Positions 1 through 6,115 of a DNA stretch of 12,155 nt are shown in pieces. The DNA is from an uncultured Clostridia bacterium (GTDB lineage Bacteria; Bacillota; Clostridia; Lachnospirales; Lachnospiraceae): assembly GCA_946623485.1 (NCBI GenBank), contig CAMORF010000027.1, positions 1-12,155 of the forward strand. Reading direction: 5' to 3'. A program made the translations under genes and the position numbers. The notes beneath the pieces are model-generated. The model worked only from the letters and a program-made list of their open reading frames with translations. It made no database searches and was not told the DNA's origin. Positions within the stretch are counted from its first letter, which is position 1. Each line of letters starts with the position of its first letter.

Positions 1-1
1 T

Positions 2-43
2 CTGCAGGCAGGTGCCCCCGGTTCGGCCGGCGGCATGGAATGA
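2..43 (+). CDS. Possible 3' end of an upstream gene (partial)
   Basis: One frame is open from the window edge and ends at TGA 41-43, reading LQAGAPGSAGGME. That stop would overlap an ATG at 40 in the ATGA arrangement typical of translationally coupled genes. The piece is far too short to identify. The frame of the downstream ligase is also open to the window edge, so this may not be coding at all. Confidence 0.2.
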   Translation: MQAGAPGSAGGME

Positions 44-60
44 GGGAAATAGGAAATACA

Positions 61-1593
61 ATGAAAACGAATGAATTAAAAACGATCCAGGATATGGTGG
101 TGCTGTCTGCACGGGAGCGGCCGGGCAAGGCCTGGCTAAAAGAGAAATCCGGCAAGGAAATCGCGGAAAAAACATTTGGGCAGATGATGGAGGATACCCT
201 CAGGATCAGCAACTGGCTGAAGGGGCAGGGGGGTGGCGTGATCCATGCCGCTCTTCTGGGGTCATCAAGCATTGCCTATATCACTGCCCTTCTGGGATGT
301 GTCGTCAATGGACATGTGGCGGTGCCGATTGACCCTCAGCTTTCTGCGGAGGAGATCATGGACAATCTGAACCGGGCGGATGTCACGGAATTGTTTTATG
401 ACAAGCGTTTCCAGCCCCTTGTGGAATCCATGAAGAGCACATGTCCGCAGATCAGGTCGTATGTCTGCCTGTCGCCGGGGGAAGGCGTTTGCTCCCTGGA
501 CGAGATTCTTAGGGATAATGAGCCTGCTGAGCTGGTTCCGGTGGATCCGCATCAGTGCGCCTGCATTCTTTATACCTCCGGCACCACGGGAAAGAGCAAG
601 GGCGTCATGCTGTCCCATGCGAATCTGGTTGATAACGCGACGTGCTGTGACAATGAAGGAAGCGAGAACGATATCCTGCTTACCGTCCTGCCGATCCATC
701 ATGCCTACTGCCTGACCTGTGATGTACTGCTTTCCCTGAGGTATGGCGCTACCTTGTGTATCAATGACTCCCTGATCAGGCTGGTGCCAAACATCAGTCT
801 GTTTAAACCGACCAAGATACTCATGGTTCCGCTGATGGTGGAAACCATTTACCGCCGGATCATGGCGGAGAAGAAAAAGAATCCTCTGCTTCCGATGAAG
901 CTGATCGGAAGGAAGGTATTCGGGAAAGATCTCGGGGTCATTTTCTGCGGAGGAGCCTACCTGAGCCCGGAACTGACCAAGGCTTATGAAAAGATGGGGA
1001 TTCCGCTCCTGCAGGGATACGGCATGACGGAATGCTCTCCGAGGATCGCGTCCTCCAGCCAGGCGGACCCTACCACCGGAGAAGATGTCGGCAGGGTCGT
1101 GAAAAACTGCCGGGTGAAGATCGAGGATGGAGAGATCCTTGTAAAAAGCCCGTCGGTGATGCTGGGTTATTATAAAAATGAAGCTGCAACCAAAGAGATG
1201 TTTACAGAGGATGGCTGGCTGAAGACCGGCGACCTGGGCTATGAGAAGGACCAGAGGATCTATATTACCGGCCGCAGAAAGAACCTGATCATCCTCAGCA
1301 ACGGCGAAAACATCTCGCCGGAGGAACTGGAGAACCGTTTTGCGGGCAGCGAGTGGATGTCTGAGATCATGGTCTATTCCGAAAATGAGCAGATTACGGC
1401 GGAGGTATATCCGTTCCCGGAATATGCCGCGAAGGCCGAGACCCTGTTCCGCAAAAAGGTAGAGGAGATCAACAAATCGGTTCCTCCTGTCAAACGGATC
1501 CTGCGGCTGCGCCTGCGGGACACAGAGTTTGAGAAAACCACATCCCGGAAGGTGAAACGCAGCCAGAGCGGGCCGAAAGGCCGCCTGCTGTGA
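61..1593 (+). CDS. AMP-forming acyl-CoA synthetase-like ligase (ANL superfamily)
   Basis: An AMP-binding (ANL) enzyme that activates a carboxylic acid, most likely a fatty acid, with ATP to an acyl-adenylate and then transfers it to CoA or another thiol. Residue numbers count from an in-frame ATG at 40. The ATP-binding loop YTSGTTGKSKG is at 178-188, GYGMTECSP at 326-334, the hinge region GWLKTGDLGY at 392-401 and GRRKNLIILSNGENISPEEL at 411-430. The C-terminal catalytic lysine motif appears as EKTTSRKVKR (498-507, candidate K504), in the style of long-chain acyl-CoA synthetases. Full length of about 510 residues is normal. ATG 61 is preferred because AGGA lies 6 nt upstream; ATG 40 has no good ribosome site but could be coupled to an upstream gene. 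There is no signal peptide or membrane segment, so it is cytosolic. The substrate cannot be told from sequence, and an acyl-ACP synthetase role is possible. Confidence 0.85.
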   Translation: MKTNELKTIQDMVVLSARERPGKAWLKEKSGKEIAEKTFGQMMEDTLRISNWLKGQGGGVIHAALLGSSSIAYITALLGCVVNGHVAVPIDPQLSAEEIMDNLNRADVTELFYDKRFQPLVESMKSTCPQIRSYVCLSPGEGVCSLDEILRDNEPAELVPVDPHQCACILYTSGTTGKSKGVMLSHANLVDNATCCDNEGSENDILLTVLPIHHAYCLTCDVLLSLRYGATLCINDSLIRLVPNISLFKPTKILMVPLMVETIYRRIMAEKKKNPLLPMKLIGRKVFGKDLGVIFCGGAYLSPELTKAYEKMGIPLLQGYGMTECSPRIASSSQADPTTGEDVGRVVKNCRVKIEDGEILVKSPSVMLGYYKNEAATKEMFTEDGWLKTGDLGYEKDQRIYITGRRKNLIILSNGENISPEELENRFAGSEWMSEIMVYSENEQITAEVYPFPEYAAKAETLFRKKVEEINKSVPPVKRILRLRLRDTEFEKTTSRKVKRSQSGPKGRLL

Positions 1594-1694
1594 AAAAGCC
1601 CCGGAAGCTGAAAACGCCCTGGAAGTGGAAAACGCCCTGGAAGTTGAAAAACCAGGAAGATGAAAGGCCTCGAAAACTGAAGAGGTTCGGAAGC
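1591..1694. repeat. Imperfect 16-18 bp tandem repeat array
   Basis: About six units start at the ligase stop codon. The first three are 18 bp each (1591-1608, 1609-1626, 1627-1644), with consensus TGAAAACGCCCTGGAAGT. Degraded 16-17 bp units follow at 1645-1660, 1661-1677 and 1678-1694. Units 2 and 3 differ at only one position. The plus strand is purine-rich. No function is evident. Confidence 0.8.
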
Positions 1695-1725
1695 CGAAAA
1701 AGCGCTTTTGAATAAAGCACGGAAA

Positions 1726-1766
1726 CAAGCCCCTGCCGCCAGCACAAGCCTGGCGGCAGGGGCTTG
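1726..1766. terminator. Strong hairpin after the ligase, possible terminator
   Basis: A perfect 16-bp inverted repeat (arms 1726-1741 and 1751-1766, 9-nt loop) starts CAAGCCCCTGCCGCC. There is no U-tract directly behind it; a second small hairpin, CCGCA/TGCGG at 1767-1781, follows instead. It may stop or stabilise the ligase transcript, but it is not a textbook intrinsic terminator. Confidence 0.45.
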
Positions 1767-1836
1767 CCGCAATTTCTGCGGGATAAACAATTTCTGTGAT
1801 ATAAACAAGTCTTGCTGTATAAACCGGAAGTCTAAA
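1765..1836. repeat. Second 18-bp-period array, AT-rich
   Basis: Units of exactly 18 bp begin at 1765, 1783, 1801 and 1819. Three start with ATAAAC; the first two share the core CAATTTCTG. The array lies between the hairpin and the promoter region of the KamA-like gene. Its sequence is unrelated to the array at 1591-1694, although the period is the same. Confidence 0.6.
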
Positions 1837-1853
1837 CATCTGTTGTGGAAAAA

Positions 1854-1881
1854 CCGACATTCTTGTGTTAAAATGTATTAT
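1854..1881 (+). promoter_or_regulatory. Candidate promoter for the KamA-like gene
   Basis: A weak -35 CCGACA (1854-1859, four of six matches to TTGACA) lies 16 bp from a good -10 TATTAT (1876-1881). This is the most AT-rich part of the gap and would leave a leader of about 70 nt before ATG 1959. The -35 is poor, so the call is tentative. Confidence 0.35.
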
Positions 1882-1958
1882 TATGTTGCTATGCTAAGTG
1901 AAGGATGTAAATAGTGGCATCATGATGTAACTGTAATGACAAGAAAGGGGTGGGAAAT

Positions 1959-3050
1959 ATGGCAGTTTTGAACAGGCTTCTAGCCGAGTGCGTCCGGGAT
2001 GTGGACGGTCTGGATGCATATCTGAAGATGGGGCCCTCGGAGAAGGAGAAGATCCGGGAGATCTCGGAGCGTTATCCGATCTGCGTGCCGCCGTATTATC
2101 TGGGGTTGATCAATCCGGAGGATCCTGCGGATCCGGTTCGCCGGATCTGTATACCGGGCATGCAGGAACTGTCCGGAACCGGCGTGGAGGATACGAGCGG
2201 GGAAGGAGACAACACCGTAATCCGGGGCATGCAGCACAAGTACCGGCAGACGGCTCTGATCCTGACGACAAACCAATGCTCTATGTACTGCAGGTTCTGC
2301 TTCCGCAAGAGGATGGTGGGATATTCCGAACATGAGACAGCGGAACATGTTCATAAGATGGCAGAGTATGTAGCGCAGCATACGGAGATTAACAATGTCC
2401 TTCTGTCCGGCGGAGATGCCCTGATTAATCCGAATGAGACAATTGAGATGTATCTGCAGACATTTTCGCAGATTCCGACGCTCGATTTTATCCGGATCGG
2501 CACAAGGACGCCGGTTGTGCTCCCCATGCGGATCTATGAGGACGAGGAGCTGTTGGGGATACTGAAGGCCGGCAATCAGAAAAAGCAGATCCTGATTGTG
2601 ACGCATTTCAACCATCCGAATGAGATCACGCCACAGGCAAAGCGCGCAGTCGATGCCCTGATCGGGTGTGGATGTATCGTCCGGAACCAGACAGTGCTGT
2701 TGAAGGGGATCAGCGATGACGCAAAGACACTCGCAAAGCTGCTGAACCGCCTCGTATCTATCGGGGTGATCCCGTATTATGTGTTCCAGTGCCGGCCTGC
2801 AAGAGGTGCCCTGGACGAATTCCAGGTGCCGCTGCTGAAGGGCTCGGAGGTGGTGGAAGAGGCGAAAAGCATGATGAATGGGCAGGCGAAGAGCATTCAT
2901 TATTGCATGTCGCATGTTACCGGAAAGATCGAGATCCTCGGAACCATTGAGGAAGGGAAGATGTTATTCAAGTATCATCAGGCGAAGTACGCGAAGGACA
3001 ATTCCCGCATCTTCGTCCAGGAGCTGGCGAAAGACCAGTGCTGGCTGTAA
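1959..3050 (+). CDS. KamA-family radical SAM protein (lysine 2,3-aminomutase-like)
   Basis: A radical SAM enzyme of the lysine 2,3-aminomutase family, which moves an amino group from C2 to C3 of an amino acid using a 4Fe-4S cluster, S-adenosylmethionine and PLP. Numbering is from ATG 1959 (363 residues). The cluster motif is C107-SMY-C111-RF-C114, the SAM-contact motif is SGGD near 150-153, and the likely PLP lysine is K323 in SHVTGKIEI. It is shorter than clostridial KamA (about 416). The two aspartates that hold the lysine side chain in KamA (family context YQCD and VVDAPGGGGK) are not conserved: the first position is R279 in FQCRPAR, and the second region reads YCMSHVTGK. The substrate is therefore probably not free lysine. 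ATG 1959 is chosen because AGGGG ends 8 nt upstream; an in-frame GTG at 1950 lies within that ribosome site. It is probably monocistronic, with its own terminator. Confidence 0.85.
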   Translation: MAVLNRLLAECVRDVDGLDAYLKMGPSEKEKIREISERYPICVPPYYLGLINPEDPADPVRRICIPGMQELSGTGVEDTSGEGDNTVIRGMQHKYRQTALILTTNQCSMYCRFCFRKRMVGYSEHETAEHVHKMAEYVAQHTEINNVLLSGGDALINPNETIEMYLQTFSQIPTLDFIRIGTRTPVVLPMRIYEDEELLGILKAGNQKKQILIVTHFNHPNEITPQAKRAVDALIGCGCIVRNQTVLLKGISDDAKTLAKLLNRLVSIGVIPYYVFQCRPARGALDEFQVPLLKGSEVVEEAKSMMNGQAKSIHYCMSHVTGKIEILGTIEEGKMLFKYHQAKYAKDNSRIFVQELAKDQCWL

Positions 3051-3058
3051 GCATATAA

Positions 3059-3096
3059 AAAAGCGCGCCCGGATTCTTGTTTTCCGGGGTGCTTTT
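3059..3096 (+). terminator. Intrinsic terminator of the KamA-like gene
   Basis: Arms 3059-3073 and 3083-3096 pair over about 14 bp with one bulged G and one G-T pair, around a loop of about 9 nt. The right arm ends in TTTT and a T-rich tract follows. It begins 9 nt after the stop codon. Confidence 0.75.
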
Positions 3097-3110
3097 CTGT
3101 TTGTTTTCTA

Positions 3111-3170
3111 TCGCTTTCTGTTCGACTTTCTGTTCGGCTTTCTGTACCGGTCTTTCCTACGGCCTTCCAT
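3111..3170. repeat. 12-bp-period pyrimidine-rich tandem repeat
   Basis: Three clear units with core CTTTCTGT occupy 3111-3121, 3122-3133 and 3134-3145, as in TCGACTTTCTGT and TCGGCTTTCTGT. Two degraded units follow to about 3170. The array fills the place where the promoter, ribosome site and start codon of the GH43 gene would be expected. Confidence 0.6.
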
Positions 3171-3186
3171 ACGTTTTTCTTGGTTC

Positions 3187-4124
3187 AACAAGCCTTTTAT
3201 CGCAAACAGAGCGGATCCATATATCCTCACGCGCCGGATGGCACATTTTACTTTACTGCCTCCGTGCCGGAATATGACAGAATCGTGCTGCGTCACAGCG
3301 ATTCGCTGAAGGGGCTTGCCGGAGCAGAGGAAGTGACGGTATGGAAAAAGCATGAGGAAGGAATCATGAGCATCCATATCTGGGCGCCGGAGCTGCATTA
3401 CCTTGCAGGGAACTGGTACATCTACTTTGCCGGCGGTGACAAGGACGATATCTGGGCCATCCGGCCCTATGTACTCAAGTGCACCGGGCAGGATCCGGTG
3501 AAGGATTCCTGGGTTGAGATGGGGATGCTTCAGCGTGCGGATTATTTTTCGTTCAATGATTTCTCACTGGACATGACTGTCTTCGAGCACAGGGGCAGCA
3601 TGTATGCGGTCTGGGCGGAGAAGGTGAACCAGGGGAAAAAGATCTCCAATCTCTATATCGCTCAGTTGGAAAGCCCGACTGTCATGAAGTCGCAGCAGGT
3701 ATTGCTGACCACGCCGGACTATGACTGGGAGCGCGGTGACTTCTGGGTAAATGAAGGGCCGACCTTCATGGAAGCGGAAGGCAAGGTCTTTCTTGCATTT
3801 TCCGCCAACTCGACAGGCGCAAGCTATTGCATGGGGCTTTTGAGTGCGGACGCTGACGCAGACCTGCTGGATCCGGCATCCTGGAAAAAGGAACGGCATC
3901 CGGTGCTTACGACGGATGAGGCGGCAGGCCTGTACGGGCCGGGGCATAACACCTTCTTCACGGATGAGGAAGGAAAGCTGGTGACATCCTACCATGCGCG
4001 TCCGTATGATGAGATCATTGGCGACCCGCTGTATGACATCAACCGGCATACCTATGTGATGGATGTCCCGATGGAAAACGGGATGCCCGTATTCCGGTAT
4101 GAGAATAACCGCACCGATCTGTAA
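3187..4124 (+). pseudogene. GH43-family glycosidase, frameshifted near its N-terminus and without a start codon
   Basis: A GH43 beta-propeller glycosidase (arabinosidase/xylosidase type) that would trim arabino-oligosaccharides in the cytoplasm. The main frame, open from a TTG at 3180 to 4124 (numbering from that TTG), shows TASVPEYDRI near 26-35, IWAPELHY at 67-74, the pKa-modulating aspartate D131 in DFSLDMTVF, the catalytic acid E192 in WVNEGPTF and GPGHN near 253-257. The family's N-terminal signature with the catalytic base, NKPFIANRADPYI, is encoded at 3187-3225 in a different frame. The reading jumps frame at about 3223-3228, consistent with one missing base. No ATG, GTG or TTG lies in the first frame between the upstream terminator and this signature, and a 12-bp repeat sits there instead. 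An internal ATG at 3366 with GAGGAAGGA upstream could start a truncated product lacking the base. A sequencing error could explain the shift but not the absent start. The gene is followed by GH51 in the same direction. Confidence 0.75.
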
Positions 4125-4138
4125 GGAGATCATAGGAA

Positions 4139-4285
4139 CGTTTTGATGATGGCGGAAGCAGCGGGCTTCCGGGAAGCGTTGATGATACCGGAGGCAGCGG
4201 GCTTCCGGAAAGCGTTGATGATACCGGAAGCAGCGGGCTTCCGAAAAACGTTGGCCATGGCGGAAGCTCTAAGCTTCCGGGAAAG
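4139..4285. repeat. Four tandem 36-38 bp repeats, each forming a hairpin
   Basis: Units at 4139-4176, 4177-4212, 4213-4248 and 4249-4285 share the pattern CGTTGATGATACCGGAAGC, then AGCGG, then GCTTCCGGAAAG. Each contains an inverted repeat of the CGGAAGC/GCTTCCG type with a 3-5 nt loop. Unit 4 has diverged in sequence but keeps an 8-bp stem (CGGAAGCT, loop CTA, AGCTTCCG), so complementarity survived the change. The last stem ends just before the GH51 ribosome site, AGAAGGG at 4284-4290. Confidence 0.85.
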
Positions 4286-4297
4286 AAGGGATTCATT

Positions 4298-5803
4298 ATG
4301 ACACAGAAGAAAGCAAGAATCAGCATTGACCGGGAGATTGAGGTCTCTCCGGTTGATGAGCGTATCTTTGCGTCCTTTATTGAGCATCTGGGACGCGCAG
4401 TTTATGAAGGAATCTACCAGCCAGGGCTTGCCGTGTCCGATGAGGATGGACTCCGGAAGGACACGATAGATCTCATCCGTGAGATCAATGTGCCGCTGGT
4501 GCGTTATCCGGGCGGCAACTTTGTCTCCGGCTTCAACTGGGAGGATTCTGTCGGTCCGGTGAGTGAGCGTCCGCACAGGATCGATCCTGCCTGGGGCGTG
4601 ATTGAGACAAATGAATTTGGCCTGCATGAGTTCATGAATTGGACGAAGAAGGCCGGGACGAAGCCGATGTATGCCATTAACCTTGGCACGCGCGGAATTG
4701 ACGCTGCAAGGGCCGTCATTGAATACTGCAACGTGAAGCGTGGCTCCTGGTACAGTGACCTGCGCAGGAAGAATGGAGCCGAGGATCCCTTTGACATCAA
4801 GCTGTGGTGCCTGGGCAATGAGATGGACGGTCCGTGGCAGATGGGGCATAAGACAGCCACGGAGTACGGGCGCGCTGCCGCAGAGGCAGGACGGATCATG
4901 AAGATGGTGGATCCGTCGATCGAATGCGTCGCCTGTGGTTCCTCCAACACACAGATGCCGACCTTTGCCACCTGGGAAGCGGAGGTCCTGATGCAGTCCT
5001 ATGAGACCACGGACTACCTGAGCCTGCATACCTATTACGGAAACCGGGATGACAATACGCCGGATTTCCTGGCCTCCAGCGTTGATATGGACAATTTCAT
5101 CCGCTCCATCGTGTCAGTCTGTGATTACGTGAAGGCGGTGAAGCGCACGAAAAAACAGATCAACCTCAGCTTTGACGAGTGGAATGTCTGGTATCATTCC
5201 AACGAGGCGGATAAGAAGCTGGAGAAATGGATCCAGCATCCGCATCAGCTTGAGGATATCTACAACTTTGAGGATGCCCTGCTGGTGGGCAGCATGCTGA
5301 TTACGCTGCTGCGCCATGCAGACCGTGTCAAGATTGCATGCCTGGCCCAGCTGGTCAATGTCATCGCGCCGATTATGACCTCGGATACCGGAGCCTGGAG
5401 GCAGACAATCTTTTATCCATACATGCATGCAAGCACGATGGGCCGAGGCACTGTCCTGAACACGGCGGTGAAGGTTGACAGCTACGAGTCCAGCCACGGC
5501 GACGCTCCTTACATTGATTCCGTTGTGATTAAGGACGAGGAGCATGAAACCCTGACGGTCTTCGCGGTGAATAAGGATCTGGAGAACGCTTATGAGGTGA
5601 CCATGGATGTGCGCCAGTTTGCGGGCTACTCCGTGCAGGAGCATATCCTTCTGACCCATGAGGATGTGAAGGCGGTCAATACGGAGCAGGATCCGGACCA
5701 GGTTGCCCCGGTGCGGGTGAATACGGATTCTATCGATGCCGGAACGCTGACCATGTGCTTCCCGGCAAAGAGCTGGAACGTCATCCGTCTGGCAAAAAGC
5801 TGA
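4298..5803 (+). CDS. abfA: Alpha-L-arabinofuranosidase, GH51
   Basis: A retaining GH51 exo-enzyme that removes terminal alpha-L-arabinofuranosyl residues from arabino-oligosaccharides imported into the cell. The 501 residues match the usual family length of about 500. The N-terminal strand and barrel start read FASFIEHLGRAVYEGIY (24-40) and VRYPGGNFVSGFNWEDSVGP (68-87). The acid/base is E175 in CLGNEMDGPW and the nucleophile is E294 in SFDEWNVWY. From memory, these coincide with E175/E294 of the Geobacillus stearothermophilus enzyme. The C-terminal part from about residue 385 is the beta-sandwich domain. No signal peptide is present. ATG 4298 has AGAAGGG 7 nt upstream. It lies behind the damaged GH43 gene, and the two form an arabinan-utilisation pair; no transporter or regulator is visible in the window. 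Confidence 0.93.
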   Translation: MTQKKARISIDREIEVSPVDERIFASFIEHLGRAVYEGIYQPGLAVSDEDGLRKDTIDLIREINVPLVRYPGGNFVSGFNWEDSVGPVSERPHRIDPAWGVIETNEFGLHEFMNWTKKAGTKPMYAINLGTRGIDAARAVIEYCNVKRGSWYSDLRRKNGAEDPFDIKLWCLGNEMDGPWQMGHKTATEYGRAAAEAGRIMKMVDPSIECVACGSSNTQMPTFATWEAEVLMQSYETTDYLSLHTYYGNRDDNTPDFLASSVDMDNFIRSIVSVCDYVKAVKRTKKQINLSFDEWNVWYHSNEADKKLEKWIQHPHQLEDIYNFEDALLVGSMLITLLRHADRVKIACLAQLVNVIAPIMTSDTGAWRQTIFYPYMHASTMGRGTVLNTAVKVDSYESSHGDAPYIDSVVIKDEEHETLTVFAVNKDLENAYEVTMDVRQFAGYSVQEHILLTHEDVKAVNTEQDPDQVAPVRVNTDSIDAGTLTMCFPAKSWNVIRLAKS

Positions 5804-5916
5804 TGAACCTGTAGGAAGAATCCGGATGGGGAAATCGAGAGGCTCAAAAGAGAGCGACTGACAATCACTGAGGAAATCACAGGAAGCATCGGCAGAGGAT
5901 ATGAAAATGATATAAG
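5804..5916. other. Short gap after GH51 with no recognised feature
   Basis: The space between the GH51 stop and its terminator holds no open frame of useful length, no hairpin and no recognisable motif. Confidence 0.5.
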
Positions 5917-5947
5917 AAGCTGCGGCAGAGGAATTCTGCCGCAGCTT
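5917..5947 (+). terminator. Intrinsic terminator of the GH51 gene
   Basis: A perfect 13-bp stem, AAGCTGCGGCAGA (5917-5929) with TCTGCCGCAGCTT (5935-5947), has a 5-nt loop and is followed by a T-rich tail. On the minus strand the tail is AT-rich but not a clean T-run, so it could only weakly serve the converging mutS2 transcript. Confidence 0.85.
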
Positions 5948-6002
5948 TCTCTTTCTATGGGATCGATTTTTGAACTGTGCGGCCGGATGGAAACACAAGC
6001 AG

Positions 6003-6115
6003 GATGTACAGGTGATTCCGTGACAGGTCCTTACCTACGGCGAGGCTTTCCAACGCAGCAGATGAGCGTTTGGACAAGTCAGATGTACAAGTTATTCTGT
6101 AACAGATCCTTACCT
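6003..6115. repeat. Imperfect 34-bp direct repeat at the mutS2 3' end
   Basis: Copies at 6003-6036 and 6082-6115 match at 29 of 34 positions and begin 79 bp apart. Both start GATGTACA and end TCCTTACCT. The second copy contains the mutS2 stop codon and final arginine codon; the first lies in the intergenic gap. This suggests duplication of the gene end. No clear mutS2 terminator was seen in the gap. Confidence 0.75.

Noticed and set aside
265..1860. A 531-codon open frame antisense to the ligase and through the 18-bp arrays, with six-residue repeats
   Set aside because: The plus strand shows unmistakable ANL-family motifs in this interval. The antisense frame has no recognisable domain and no clear ribosome site; high GC makes long antisense frames common.
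1708..1914. 68-codon open frame in the gap before the KamA-like gene
   Set aside because: It consists mostly of the hairpin and the 18-bp repeats, has no ribosome site and no recognisable protein features.
1782..1958. Lysine riboswitch upstream of the KamA-like gene
   Set aside because: The stretch is short and AT-rich, with none of the conserved multi-helix architecture of an L-box.
4139..4285. CRISPR array
   Set aside because: The units are directly adjacent with no unique spacers, there are only four, and no cas genes are present.
4130..5029. Antisense open frames of 299 and 155 codons over the start of abfA
   Set aside because: They mirror the conserved GH51 coding strand. The repeated peptide in one of them is just the translation of the 36-bp repeat array.
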